Below, one piece after another: positions 43,654-52,454 of a DNA stretch of 64,000 nucleotides (positions within the stretch are counted from its first letter, which is position 1; every line of letters starts with the position of its first letter). Source of the stretch: DASWIG01 sp965371445 (lineage in GTDB: Bacteria > Acidobacteriota > Thermoanaerobaculia > Multivoradales > J023); contig CBDUYN010000004.1 in NCBI GenBank assembly GCA_965371445.1, positions 62,001 to 126,000 of the forward strand, read 5' to 3'. Both the position numbers and the translations under genes were made by a program. The notes beneath the pieces were generated by a model. That model was not told the DNA's origin and made no database searches. It was given only the letters and a program-made list of their open reading frames with translations.

Positions 43654-44883
43654 ATGGCGACCGAGGCGCCGCCGGCAGAGGGGATGCTCGCCGGTGTCCT
43701 GGTCGTCGACCTGAGCCGCTACCTGCCGGGCCCTCTGGTCAGCCGGATCCTCGGCGACCTGGGGGCCCGGGTGATCAAGGTCGAGGAGCCGCAGCTCGGC
43801 GACCCGTCGCGCCACGCGCCCCAGGGCACGAAGGACGGCCAGAGCGCGCTGGCCACGATCCTCCTCTCGGGCCACGAGTCGATCGCCCTCGATCTGAAGA
43901 AGGAGGCGGCGCTACGTTGCCTGGAGGAGCTCCTACGCTCCGCCGACGTCCTCCTGGAGAGCTTCCGTCCGGGGAGGCTGGAGCGCCTGGGCCTCGCCCC
44001 GGAGGAGCTGCGGCGACGCTATCCGCGGCTCGTCATCTGTTCGGTGACCGGTTGGGGCCAGAGCGGGCCCCATGCCCACCGCGCCGGACACGACCTCGGC
44101 TATCAAGCCGTCGCCGGGACGCTCGCCGCGAGCCCCGTGACGCCCGCCGTCCCGGTCGCCGACGTCGTCGGCGCGTGGAGCGCGGCGACGGCGACGCTCG
44201 CGGCGCTTTACCGGCGCCAATCGAGCGGCCGGGGCGCCTGGGTCGACCAGTCGCTCCTCGACGCCGCCGGCCACGCCGCCATGACCACCTGGTCGGCCGA
44301 GGCCGACCGTGCCCACAGGGTGGGGGAGCCGCTGATGCTGACCGGGGGCTTGCCTTGTTACGACCTCTACAGGACAGCCGACGACGGCTACCTCGCCCTT
44401 TGCGCCCTGGAGCCGCGCTTCTGGCAACGCTTCTGCAAGGTGGTGGGCAAGAAAGACCTGAGGCTGCGCCAGTACTCGACCGACCCTGCGGTCCGCCGCG
44501 AGGTCGCCGCTTTGATCGCTGGCCGGACGCGCTCGGAGTGGACCGAGCTCATGAACGAGCACGACATCCCGGCGGAGGTCGTGCTCTCGCCTTCGGAAGC
44601 GCTGGCCCATCCCCAAGTGTGCGAGCGGGGGATGCTCACCCCGGGTGCCGACGAGCTTCCACGGATCGGATTTCCGGCACTCGTCGACGGCGTGCGCCCG
44701 CGTGCGGGCGACGCCTTCCCGGAGCTGGGCGAGCATACCGAGAGGATCGTCGAGGAGCTCGACCTGGCCCGTGACGTGGCGCGGCGCAAGCGGCGGGGTG
44801 CCGGGATCGGGCGGCGCTTCAGCGTCAAGGGGTGGCTCCTGGGCTTCGCCGGACGGATCATGGTGCGCAAGCGCTCCACGTGA
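43654..44883 (+). CDS. CaiB/BaiF (family III) CoA transferase or racemase
   Basis: Encodes 409 residues from ATG 43654, 4 bp after the thiolase stop. The family-III features are clear: VVDLSRYLPGPLVSRILGDL, GARVIKVEEPQLGDPSR, the catalytic aspartate in AGHDLGYQAVAG, and GRGAWVDQSLLDAA. G-H-D-x-x-Y near the active site resembles alpha-methylacyl-CoA racemase more than formyl-CoA transferase, so either 2-methylacyl-CoA epimerisation or CoA transfer is possible. A basic C-terminal tail (ARRKRRGAGIGRRF) is unusual. Operon with the thiolase suggests branched or aromatic acyl-CoA breakdown. Confidence 0.9.
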   Translation: MATEAPPAEGMLAGVLVVDLSRYLPGPLVSRILGDLGARVIKVEEPQLGDPSRHAPQGTKDGQSALATILLSGHESIALDLKKEAALRCLEELLRSADVLLESFRPGRLERLGLAPEELRRRYPRLVICSVTGWGQSGPHAHRAGHDLGYQAVAGTLAASPVTPAVPVADVVGAWSAATATLAALYRRQSSGRGAWVDQSLLDAAGHAAMTTWSAEADRAHRVGEPLMLTGGLPCYDLYRTADDGYLALCALEPRFWQRFCKVVGKKDLRLRQYSTDPAVRREVAALIAGRTRSEWTELMNEHDIPAEVVLSPSEALAHPQVCERGMLTPGADELPRIGFPALVDGVRPRAGDAFPELGEHTERIVEELDLARDVARRKRRGAGIGRRFSVKGWLLGFAGRIMVRKRST

Positions 44884-44912
44884 CGCGGCGCACCTGGCAC
44901 GCAACCTGCTTG

Positions 44913-44918
44913 TAGAAT
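44913..44918 (+). promoter_or_regulatory. -10 element consistent with a leaderless M48-protease transcript
   Basis: TAGAAT ends 6 bp before the ATG at 44925, which would put the transcription start at or next to the start codon. No Shine-Dalgarno sequence is present. A -35 match is not obvious. Confidence 0.35.
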
Positions 44919-44924
44919 GTCTCC

Positions 44925-46658
44925 ATGAGCCGAAACGCCCGTCCCCTAGTGAGCCTCCTGACGGTCTCCGTCCTCTTGTTCGGCCTCGCCGTCCCGGCCA
45001 CGGGACAGCAGATTTCGAACCCGAAGCTCTACGAGAAGAGCCTGACGGCCGCCCGCGGTGCCCTCGAGTACTACGGCGAGCTCGACGACCCCGAAGCCCG
45101 GCGCCGGGTCAACGACATCGGCTACCGCCTGGCGGTGGTGTCACGTTTCGAGGACTTCCCGTTCAGCTTTTTCGTCGTCGACATGCCGGTACCCAACGCT
45201 TTTGCCCTGCCCGGCGGACACGTCTTCGTGACCCGCGGCATGCTCGACCTGGGGCTCTCCGACGACATGCTCGCCTCGCTCCTGGGCCACGAGCTGGCGC
45301 ACGTGATCTACAGGCACGGCACGCGGATGCAGAAACGGGCGGCTCTCCTGAACGTCCTGTCGAGCGCGCTTCTGCTCGGCGTCCTGGTCGGCGTCGACGA
45401 CGACAAAGCCACGAACAACCCCTACGAGCCCGGCTACGGCGGGCGCAGCCGCAAGGGCAGCATGGTGCAAGGCACGATGGCGGCGGGGATGGCGATCTCG
45501 GAGCTTCTGCTGCGCGACTACAGCCGTGAGTTCGAGGACGAGGCCGACGACGAAGGCCAGCGCCTCGCCGCCGCCGGCGGGTTCGATCCCGACGGTGCCC
45601 GCCAGCTCTGGGAGCTGATGAGCTCCCGCATCCCGCAGTCGCAGAGCTACGGCTACTGGCGGACCCACCCCTTTTCCGACCAGCGCATGCGGGCCGCCAG
45701 GGTGCGGGCCGGGGAGCTGAAGATTCAAGAGGGCGAGCCGCCGGAGGACTATCGGGCCGCCGTGCAGAAGGCGATCCTCGAATACGGCGAGCGGGAGTGG
45801 AAGATGGAAGAAGAGGTGGTCGAGAAAGTGGAGCAGTTTCTCGAGCTCTCGGCCCTCTACGCCTGGCCCGAGGGTCCGCGCGCCGAGACGATTCGCCTGG
45901 ACCGTCTCCACCGGCGCCGCGACGCGGAGCTTCAGCTCGGCGAGATGGAGCGCGACTACGGCGAGCTGGTGCGGGCCTATCTCGCCGAGCTCGACGAGGT
46001 CCGCGCCCTCGCTCCCAGGAGCCCTCTGGTTGCCACCCTCGAAGGCGAGCTCGACGCCCTGCGCGAGGAATCGGTGGCGTTCCTGCCCAAGGCCCGCGCC
46101 ATCTGGGAGGGAGAGATCTACCAGACGCCTTTTCTCGAGACGTTCCTCAGCAACTACCCTACGGCGTCCGAGGTTCCCGACGTCGCTCTGGTCCTGGGCA
46201 ACGCCTACAGCCGACTCGGTCGTCAGACCGAGGCCGTGGAGCAGTTCCTGAGAGCCGCCGAGGCGGGGCCGGAAAGTGAAGCCGGCGGCCGCGCCGGCGA
46301 GGGTCTGCGCAACCTCGCGCCCTATCTCGAGAAGCTCGCCGCCCTGGCGCAGCTCGCCGAGTCGGACGATCCGCAGCTCGTCGAGATCGCCCAGAAGCGC
46401 CTCGGTGAAATCGCCCCGACCTATGAGGAGCTGGAGAACGGGGCCGAATATCTGAAGCGACACCCTGAGGGTGCCCAGGCCGAGGCGGTCGCCGAGCGCC
46501 TGGAGGTGCTGGCCCGTAACCTCTACGGCGAGATCGTGCTCTACCAGGGGGTCGGCGACCACGTGAAGGCCCTGGAACGGATTCAGCTGATCCTCACCCA
46601 CGCGCCGCTGACGCGCGCCGCGGAGCTGCTGCGAGAGAAAGCGGTCTTCGACAGCTAG
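44925..46658 (+). CDS. Periplasmic M48 metalloprotease with helical-repeat tail (BepA-like)
   Basis: Encodes 577 residues. A signal peptide ends at VPATGQ. The M48 zinc site is H122-E-L-A-H126 in LLGHELAHVIYRHG, with the third ligand in the REFEDEADDEG segment (about 201-211). P-x-x-N-A-F-A-L-P-G-G at 90-98 is diagnostic of the family. From about 280 onward the protein is helical and TPR-like (VALVLGNAYSRLGRQTEAVE, QFLRAAEAGPESEA), the BepA arrangement. BepA degrades misassembled outer-membrane proteins; a similar quality-control role is inferred. It seems to have its own promoter. Confidence 0.9.
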   Translation: MSRNARPLVSLLTVSVLLFGLAVPATGQQISNPKLYEKSLTAARGALEYYGELDDPEARRRVNDIGYRLAVVSRFEDFPFSFFVVDMPVPNAFALPGGHVFVTRGMLDLGLSDDMLASLLGHELAHVIYRHGTRMQKRAALLNVLSSALLLGVLVGVDDDKATNNPYEPGYGGRSRKGSMVQGTMAAGMAISELLLRDYSREFEDEADDEGQRLAAAGGFDPDGARQLWELMSSRIPQSQSYGYWRTHPFSDQRMRAARVRAGELKIQEGEPPEDYRAAVQKAILEYGEREWKMEEEVVEKVEQFLELSALYAWPEGPRAETIRLDRLHRRRDAELQLGEMERDYGELVRAYLAELDEVRALAPRSPLVATLEGELDALREESVAFLPKARAIWEGEIYQTPFLETFLSNYPTASEVPDVALVLGNAYSRLGRQTEAVEQFLRAAEAGPESEAGGRAGEGLRNLAPYLEKLAALAQLAESDDPQLVEIAQKRLGEIAPTYEELENGAEYLKRHPEGAQAEAVAERLEVLARNLYGEIVLYQGVGDHVKALERIQLILTHAPLTRAAELLREKAVFDS

Positions 46659-46668
46659 CGGGACACCC

Positions 46669-46699
46669 TTGCAAGGAGCGTCTCCCCCTCCTGTATAGT
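46669..46699 (+). promoter_or_regulatory. Candidate promoter for the coiled-coil membrane protein
   Basis: TTGCAA at 46669-46674 and TATAGT at 46694-46699 (with a TG one base upstream) lie in the gap after the M48 gene, about 90 bp before the next ATG. The 19-bp spacing is long. Confidence 0.35.
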
Positions 46700-46789
46700 T
46701 AGCCCTTACTATGGAGTCAGGGATCGAGGCGTTCCGACGGTCCACGCCGGGCCGCACGCCATCCCGCCCAAAGCGATGAGGAGCTCAAG

Positions 46790-47488
46790 ATGAAGAACCC
46801 CTGGATCATCACCGTCATCGTGGCGGTCGTCGTAGGTGCGGCGGCCGGCGGTGGCACGTACTTTGCCATGAAGACCGACCGCAAGGCCCTCCAGACCGAG
46901 CTCGTCGAGTGCCAGGAGTCCAAGGTCCAGGCCGAGGCCCAGGTGATCTCCTGGGAGCAGCGCTTCGACCGCGAGTCGAATCGCTGGGAGACGATGGAGG
47001 CCTCGATCAAGGATCAGCTCCCCAGGGCCTTGAACGAGCTTCACGAAGAGCGCGGACGCATCATCGAGATGGTGCCGGAGCAGGTGCAGCAGGAGGTCAG
47101 CGCCTACCTCGACGAGTACTTCTCGACCGTCATGACCGGTTTCGAGAGGCTGGCGACCGACAACAAGGACATCAAGCTCCAGCTCGACACCACCCACCGT
47201 GTCCTGGAGAGCCTGGGCACCGACACCCGCACCATCCAGAGCACGATCGACGGCGCCCTGGAGGACGAGCGCTCGAAGCGCCAGTTGGAGCGTGAGCAGC
47301 GTGAGGAGATCGCCGCAGCCCTGGGCGAGATCGGCGCCATGGTCGCCGAGTTCGACTCGACCGTTATCAACTGCAAGAACTGCCCCAACCGCCTGCGGCT
47401 TAGCCGCAAAGAGCGCGAGACGATCACGGCCTTTCACACCGAGCTGACGCGGAGCATCTCGGATCTCCAGACCGCGACGGTGCGGTAG
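46790..47488 (+). CDS. Membrane-anchored coiled-coil protein, function unknown
   Basis: Encodes 232 residues; GAGGAG lies 6 bp before the ATG. One N-terminal span (IITVIVAVVVGAAAGGGTYF) is followed by about 200 residues of charged helix (KALQTELVECQESKVQAEAQ, RSKRQLEREQREEIAAALGE) with heptad spacing. A C-x-x-C (INCKNCPNRL) near the C-terminus is the only other feature. The protein would sit in the inner membrane with the coil in the periplasm or cytoplasm. No family is recognised. It is convergent with the thioesterase gene. Confidence 0.7.
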   Translation: MKNPWIITVIVAVVVGAAAGGGTYFAMKTDRKALQTELVECQESKVQAEAQVISWEQRFDRESNRWETMEASIKDQLPRALNELHEERGRIIEMVPEQVQQEVSAYLDEYFSTVMTGFERLATDNKDIKLQLDTTHRVLESLGTDTRTIQSTIDGALEDERSKRQLEREQREEIAAALGEIGAMVAEFDSTVINCKNCPNRLRLSRKERETITAFHTELTRSISDLQTATVR

Positions 47489-47501
47489 CCCATGATCCGA
47501 A

Positions 47502-47948
47502 TCAGCCGTCGCCGTCCCCGTCGTCGCGGGGAGCTTCCTCGATCTGGTCGGCAAGGAAGGCGGGGATGGGGATCGCCTCGAGACGCCGGGTGCCGTCTTC
47601 GTCGATCAGGGCACAGCAGATCGAGCTGATCTCGCCTTCGGCGACGAGCCGCGAGCCGTGCCGGAAGTCGATGGCGTAGGTCATCGACTTACGTCCCTTG
47701 CGCTGGACCCGTACCCGGACGCCGAGGACATCGCCGAAGCGGGCGGGGCTCGCGTAGCGGCAGGAGGCGGCGAGGCGTGGCCAGCCGACCTCGCGTCCCT
47801 CGTGCTGGAAATGGACCGGGATGCCGAGCCGCGCGAGGAATTCGTGCTCGGCGCTTTCCATGAAAACGAAGAAGCGGGCGAAGTGGACGATGCCCGCCAT
47901 GTCGGTGTCGGCGAATTCGATCCGCCGCTCGGTCCGGTGCTCGTACAT
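47502..47948 (-). CDS. 4-hydroxybenzoyl-CoA thioesterase-family (hotdog) protein
   Basis: Encodes 148 residues from ATG 47948. The N-terminal RRIEFADTDMAGIVHFARFF carries the D-x-D-x-x-G-x-V/I-x-x-x-x-Y/F active-site pattern of the 4HBT/YbgC group. FQHEGREVGWPRLAASCRYA and VRVRVQRKGRKSMTYAIDF form the rest of the hotdog fold. It should hydrolyse an acyl-CoA. The preceding glycosyltransferase gene ends 13 bp upstream, so the two are probably cotranscribed, without an obvious shared pathway. Confidence 0.88.
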   Translation of the reverse strand: MYEHRTERRIEFADTDMAGIVHFARFFVFMESAEHEFLARLGIPVHFQHEGREVGWPRLAASCRYASPARFGDVLGVRVRVQRKGRKSMTYAIDFRHGSRLVAEGEISSICCALIDEDGTRRLEAIPIPAFLADQIEEAPRDDGDGDG

Positions 47949-47961
47949 ACGTCGGAGCTCG

Positions 47962-49305
47962 TCAACCGGCGGCGGCGATGGCGCGCTCGGTCGAGACGTC
48001 GCCGACGGTGGCGTCGCCGCGCAGCACCCGTTCATAGACGTCCGCCGTGGAGCGTGCCATCGAGTCGGCGCTCAGCTCCTCTTCGACGGCCCGGCGTCCC
48101 CTCACGCCCAGCGCACGCCGGCGAGCCGGGTCGGCGATCAGCCGCCGCAGGCCCGCCGCGAGCGCGATCGGCGACTCGGGCTCGACGAGGATACCGCCGC
48201 CGCTTGCCGCGACCAGCTCCGGGAAGCCGCCGTGCGACGGCAACACCACGGGCACGCCGCTCGCCATCGCTTCGAGGACCGACAGTCCCTTGGGCTCACG
48301 GTAGACCGTCGGTAGCGTGAAGACGTGAAGGCCGGCCAGGAAATCCACCTTCCCCTGCCGGTCGACCTCGCCGGCGTACTCGAAACGGTCGAGCAGCCCC
48401 CAGTCCGCGAGGCGCTGTAGCTGCACCTCGTAAAACGGCCGGTCGAGCTCCCTCAAATATCCCGCGGCGCGCAGCTTCACCCGTCCCGGTCCAAGCTCCT
48501 CGACAAGGATGCGGAAAGCTTCGACGAGCAGATGGAAGCCCTTCTCGGGGCAGATCCGTCCCAGGAAGCCGACGATCGCCGGACCGCTCTCGGTGCGCTC
48601 ACGCGAATCCAGGAAGTCGCCGGGCTCGATGCCGAGCGGCACGACGTGGATGCGTTGCGCCGGGAAGCCGCACTCGGAGCTCATGAGCTCGGCGTAGTAG
48701 CGGTTCGGCGCGATAAAAGCGTCGACGTCGTCGGCGCGGCGGTGGAGCAAAGCGAGGACCTGGGAGCGGTACGGCTCCTCGATCAAGTCGAAGAAGATGT
48801 CCTCGCCCTGGAGCTCGCAGACGACCGGTACGCCAAGCTCGTCCTTGATCCGGTGCGCGAATCCCAGGAAAAGGGAGAGCGACAGGTGGACGACGTCGGG
48901 CTTCATGTCGTCGCGCAGCCAGCTGACGAGTTTTTCCAGCTCCCCTTTCTGCGGACCGTGCTCGCCCTCGAGGATCGCCAGGGTCATCTCGCCCAGGACC
49001 TTGGCGTCGGTCGAGCCCGCGAACCGCGACACCCAGCTCAAGAGCCGCGGCCGGTCGAGCATCCACTCGACGAGCCGCGGGGCGTGACGAAACAAGCCGA
49101 CGTATTGCTTCAGGTAGACGTTGACCGCGCCAAAAAAGACCCGATCGATCGCCACCGAGTCCTCGTCGGTGCGAATCGGTGTGTAGGTCGGGACGAGCGC
49201 CACGTCGTGGCCCTGGCGGATCAGCGCCCGGGCCATCGTGTTGTTGTGCATGCAGGAGCCGCAGTACATGCCGGCGGCTCCTGCAGAGATATGTGCGATT
49301 CTCAC
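47962..49305 (-). CDS. GT4-family glycosyltransferase (GT-B fold)
   Basis: Encodes 447 residues. The N-terminal RIAHISAGAAGMYCGSCMHN is the first Rossmann strand with the acceptor-side loop. The C-terminal domain has GFLGRICPEKGFHLLVEAFR and the nucleotide-sugar binding YREPKGLSVLEAMASGVPVV, which contains the E-x7-E motif of GT4. All residues needed for retaining transfer are visible. The acceptor is unknown; an unusual internal segment (DRVFFGAVNVYLKQYVGLF) suggests a specialised subgroup. It heads a two-gene unit with the thioesterase. Confidence 0.92.
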   Translation of the reverse strand: MRIAHISAGAAGMYCGSCMHNNTMARALIRQGHDVALVPTYTPIRTDEDSVAIDRVFFGAVNVYLKQYVGLFRHAPRLVEWMLDRPRLLSWVSRFAGSTDAKVLGEMTLAILEGEHGPQKGELEKLVSWLRDDMKPDVVHLSLSLFLGFAHRIKDELGVPVVCELQGEDIFFDLIEEPYRSQVLALLHRRADDVDAFIAPNRYYAELMSSECGFPAQRIHVVPLGIEPGDFLDSRERTESGPAIVGFLGRICPEKGFHLLVEAFRILVEELGPGRVKLRAAGYLRELDRPFYEVQLQRLADWGLLDRFEYAGEVDRQGKVDFLAGLHVFTLPTVYREPKGLSVLEAMASGVPVVLPSHGGFPELVAASGGGILVEPESPIALAAGLRRLIADPARRRALGVRGRRAVEEELSADSMARSTADVYERVLRGDATVGDVSTERAIAAAG

Positions 49306-49374
49306 TTCGGAACCCTCAGCCCTAATTCTACGCCAGATTGGGTCTCCAGTTTCGAGAGATTGCCAGGGAAAGCC

Positions 49375-50835
49375 CTAGGCGGGGAAGAATCGCTCGATCG
49401 TCGCCAGCGTGGGTGGCCGCGTGGCGAGCGATCCCAGGACGAGGGTGAGCGTCGAAGCTACCACCAGGACGGCCACCGGCATCACGCCACTTCCGGCGAC
49501 GGTGTAGCCCGGCACCTTCCAGCCGACGGCAAAGAAGTAGAGCCAGAGAGCCGCCGTGACGCCCACCGCGGCAAAAGCGCCAAAGCGCGTAGCCCGGCGC
49601 CAGAAGATCGCTGCCACAAGGATCGGAAAGAGCCCTGCGAAGCCCGTGAACGACCAGATGGCGAGGCTGAAGATGCTGGTGTTGACGACGAAGGAGAGGA
49701 GGTAGGCGACGAGCAGGACGGCGGCGACGAAGAGCCGGCCCACCCACACCTGGCGGCGCTCGTCCATCTCGTCGTGGAAGCCGTAGTGGCGCACGATGTC
49801 CTGGGTGAACATGTTGCCCAGCGCCAGCACCTGGGAGTCGAGCGACGACATCACCGCCGCCAGCACTCCGGCTCCCAGGAGCCCGGCCAGGACCTCCGGG
49901 GCGTGCTCGTGGATCAGCCGGATCAGGACACCGCTCGACGCCGGACCCTCCAGGTCGGGGAAGGAGCGGTGGCCGAGCACGCCGAGCAGCACGCTGGGCA
50001 CCCAGACGATCGCGATGCACAGCGGATAGGCGACGACCGTCGGCTTGAAGCTCGCGGCACGCCGCGCCGAGAGCCAGTGCATGAACATGTGGGGGAACAT
50101 CCCCGCCGAGAGGGGGATCAGGGTGTAGGTCAGGAGCTTCAGGGGTTTGATCGCCTCTCCCCGTACCATGAGCTCCGGACGCTCGGCGGCCACCGCCCCG
50201 AGCGCTGCCTCGAGGCCGCCCAACTGCGAGACCACGTAGACTCCGGTCACCGCCCCCAGGACCATGAACACCAGCGTCTGGAACGTGTTGACCCAGGCCG
50301 TGCCGCGAAGCCCCCCGTAGGTGACGTAGATCATCACGACGGCTGTGATGAGGAGGCTTCCGGCCCACCTCGGGACGTCGCCGCCGGTGATCTGGCTGAG
50401 CGTCAGCCCGCCTCCCAGCACGCCGATCAAGAGGTAGGGGACGACGAGAGCGACGAGCAGGACGAAGAGGACGAGGCCCAGGAGATCCGACTCGAAGCGG
50501 GCGCGGAAGTACTGCGCCTGGGTGAGGAAGCCCTCGCGCTTGCCCACCGCCCAGAGCCGCGGCGCGACAAAGAAGATCACCGCGGGCACCACGAGCGCCG
50601 AGGACGAGGCCATGAGACCAAAGACGCCGATCCCGACCCGGTAGGCTTCGCCCGAGGCACCGAGGATCGAGAACGCCGTCATGTTGGTGCCGAAAAGCGA
50701 CATCAGCAGCACGAACGCCCCGATCGTCCGCGTGGCGACGAAGTAGTCCTCGCCGGTGCCGCGGAAGAGGCGATGGCTCCCGAGGCCGATCGCCAGGACG
50801 CCGACCAGGTAGGCCAGGAGGACGGCGAGCGTCAT
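49375..50835 (-). CDS. Sodium:solute symporter (SSS family, PanF/PutP-like)
   Basis: Encodes 486 residues with about 13 membrane spans. SSS features include LFGTNMTAFSILGASGEAYR in the first core helices, YVTYGGLRGTAWVNTFQTLV, and the late ALLGAGVLAAVMSSLDSQVL, whose S-S-x-D-S holds the sodium site. Substrate cannot be deduced. The start at 50835 overlaps the DUF3311 gene stop by ATGA. DUF3311 proteins are common small partners of SSS transporters. The upstream gene is a halogenase-like flavoprotein, so uptake of its substrate or product is possible. Confidence 0.93.
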   Translation of the reverse strand: MTLAVLLAYLVGVLAIGLGSHRLFRGTGEDYFVATRTIGAFVLLMSLFGTNMTAFSILGASGEAYRVGIGVFGLMASSSALVVPAVIFFVAPRLWAVGKREGFLTQAQYFRARFESDLLGLVLFVLLVALVVPYLLIGVLGGGLTLSQITGGDVPRWAGSLLITAVVMIYVTYGGLRGTAWVNTFQTLVFMVLGAVTGVYVVSQLGGLEAALGAVAAERPELMVRGEAIKPLKLLTYTLIPLSAGMFPHMFMHWLSARRAASFKPTVVAYPLCIAIVWVPSVLLGVLGHRSFPDLEGPASSGVLIRLIHEHAPEVLAGLLGAGVLAAVMSSLDSQVLALGNMFTQDIVRHYGFHDEMDERRQVWVGRLFVAAVLLVAYLLSFVVNTSIFSLAIWSFTGFAGLFPILVAAIFWRRATRFGAFAAVGVTAALWLYFFAVGWKVPGYTVAGSGVMPVAVLVVASTLTLVLGSLATRPPTLATIERFFPA

Positions 50836-51053
50836 CGTCGAGATTCCTCGTCTCGGTCGAGGTAAGCGGGCCAGGCGAGCTTGACGAGGAGCGCCATCAG
50901 GAGCGCCGCGGCGGCGCAGTAGGCCACGTGGTAGGTCAAGCCCACCGGCAGGCCGAGGACGAGCCGGGCGTCGTCCCACAGCCAGACGTCCTGGTGAAGG
51001 GCGAAAAAGACCCCCAGGGGGGCGAAAAGAGCCGTCCGGACGCCACGGCTCAC
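50832..51053 (-). CDS. DUF3311 small membrane protein, symporter partner
   Basis: Encodes 73 residues starting with GTG 51053, inside the GTGA overlap with the flavoprotein gene. Two membrane spans (about 7-25 and 38-62: LGVFFALHQDVWLWD, TYHVAYCAAAALLMALLVKL) and the family pattern W-x-W ... G-L-P-x-x-L/F-x-Y-H match DUF3311. Such proteins precede SSS symporters in many genomes and probably help their assembly or function. Confidence 0.85.
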   Translation of the reverse strand: MSRGVRTALFAPLGVFFALHQDVWLWDDARLVLGLPVGLTYHVAYCAAAALLMALLVKLAWPAYLDRDEESRR

Positions 51054-52330
51054 GCCGCCTGCTCCGCTCGCAGCGTGGACGCCGGCACGTGCGGCGGCAG
51101 GTCGGGGAGCTCGGTGTCGAGGTCGAGGTCGAGGTCGCCGAAAAGCGCCTCGAAGTCCCGGTCGAAAACGTCGCCGACCAGGATCTTGATGATCGCCTCG
51201 CGGTGCTCCGGGTGCTGGTGGAGGAAGCGCCCGAAGTGGAACTCCGGTGAGTAGAAGGCGTAGACCAGGTGCCGAAAAGCGGCGACGCCGCGGCGCAGCC
51301 TGGGCTCGAAAATGCCGAGCCGTGCCGCCGAGGTGTCGTCGTCGGCGAGCGCCGAGAGCACCGCGTCGGCCGCCAGCTCCGCCGAGGCGAGGGCGAGGAG
51401 CACGCCACTCGAGTACACCGGGTCGAGGAAGCAGAAGGCGTCGCCGACCAGCACCCAGCCGTCGCCGGCAGCCTGGGTCGCGGCGTAGGAGAAGTCGTTC
51501 AAGACTTTCATGTCAAAAAGCTGGCGGGCTCTTTTGAGCCGTGGCTGAAGCCCGGGACATGAGAGGAGCTCTTCGTCGAAGACGCTCTGCGGATTGCCCT
51601 GGCGGCCCTGGATCAGGTGGTCGACGGGACCCACGACGCCGACGCTCACCCGGTTCTCGGGCAGCGGGATGAACCAGAACCAGGCCCGATGCTCACCGGT
51701 GCGGAAGATGAGCGTCGCGCCCTCGTCGATGCCTTCGTCGCGTTGGGCGCCTTCGAAATGGGTATAGACGGCCGCCATACGCAGTTGCGGGTCGGGCCGG
51801 CGGATCTTGAGCTGTCGCCCGAGAATCGCGCGCTGTCCCGAGGCGTCGATGACCACGCGGCTGCGGAGGTCGTAGATTCCGCCGTTCTTGACCCGTACGC
51901 CGACCGCGCAGTCGCCTTCGAAGAGCACTTTTTGGACGGCGGCGCCACGCCGCACCTCGACGCCGTTTTCGCGGGCGTTTTGGAGCAGCATCTCGTCGAA
52001 CTCGCGGCGCAGAACCTGCCAGGTCTGGGCCGTTTCCTCGGTCTCCGTCTCCCGGAAATAGAAGGGAGCGCTGGCGCGGCCCTTCGACGAGAAAAACTGC
52101 ACGCTATGTTTCTTGGGGAAGTCGCTTTTCCTGAGCTTCTCGATCATGCCCAGACGCTCCAGAGGACCGAAGCTCGCGGGGATCAGCGACTCGCCGACCT
52201 TGAAGGCCGGCTCTGCGTCGCGTTCCAGTTGGAGCACGCGGTGGCCGCCGCGGGCGATGAGCGTCGCGGCCGCCGCTCCGGCCGGTCCGCCGCCGATGAC
52301 GATGACGTCGAAGTCCTGGGTTGTAGTCAT
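51050..52330 (-). CDS. FAD-dependent oxidoreductase of the tryptophan-halogenase type
   Basis: Encodes 426 residues from ATG 52330, with GGAGG upstream. The FAD-binding G-x-G-x-x-G is in DVIVIGGGPAGAAAATLIAR. KVGESLIPASFGPLERLGM is the following halogenase-type segment, AWFWFIPLPENRVSVGVVG contains W-x-W-x-I-P, the motif of flavin-dependent halogenases, and GWVLVGDAFCFLDPVYSSGV is the second FAD contact. The halogenation lysine cannot be placed with certainty by eye, so a non-halogenating monooxygenase or reductase is possible. The stop overlaps a DUF3311 gene, giving the operon flavoprotein, DUF3311, SSS symporter. Confidence 0.88.
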   Translation of the reverse strand: MTTTQDFDVIVIGGGPAGAAAATLIARGGHRVLQLERDAEPAFKVGESLIPASFGPLERLGMIEKLRKSDFPKKHSVQFFSSKGRASAPFYFRETETEETAQTWQVLRREFDEMLLQNARENGVEVRRGAAVQKVLFEGDCAVGVRVKNGGIYDLRSRVVIDASGQRAILGRQLKIRRPDPQLRMAAVYTHFEGAQRDEGIDEGATLIFRTGEHRAWFWFIPLPENRVSVGVVGPVDHLIQGRQGNPQSVFDEELLSCPGLQPRLKRARQLFDMKVLNDFSYAATQAAGDGWVLVGDAFCFLDPVYSSGVLLALASAELAADAVLSALADDDTSAARLGIFEPRLRRGVAAFRHLVYAFYSPEFHFGRFLHQHPEHREAIIKILVGDVFDRDFEALFGDLDLDLDTELPDLPPHVPASTLRAEQAA

Positions 52331-52362
52331 GGTTGGCTCTTTCCTCCGACGTCTATGTTCCT

Positions 52363-52383
52363 CGGATACTCTCAACGTATCCG
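52363..52383. promoter_or_regulatory. 7-bp dyad upstream of the halogenase-like operon
   Basis: CGGATAC (52363-52369) and GTATCCG (52377-52383) are perfect inverted repeats with a 7-bp spacer, 33-53 bp before the flavoprotein ATG. The position suits a repressor operator. No regulator gene adjoins it. Confidence 0.4.
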
Positions 52384-52434
52384 CTGGAGGAAGTTTACCG
52401 TCCGACCGGTCGAAACGCTGTAAAAGTGGTGTAA

Positions 52435-52453
52435 AGGGGGGAGAAGCCCCCCT
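52435..52453 (-). terminator. Possible terminator hairpin after the NSS transporter gene
   Basis: AGGGGGG and CCCCCCT arms around AGAAG form a strong 7-bp stem one base past the stop of the leftward transporter gene. Only a short TTTAC follows on that strand, so it is a weak rho-independent terminator or an RNA-stabilising hairpin. Confidence 0.45.
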
Positions 52454-52454
52454 C

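Noticed and set aside
48532..50865. Plus-strand frame of about 777 codons across the glycosyltransferase and symporter
   Set aside because: Antisense to two confidently identified genes; no recognisable domain or ribosome-binding site.
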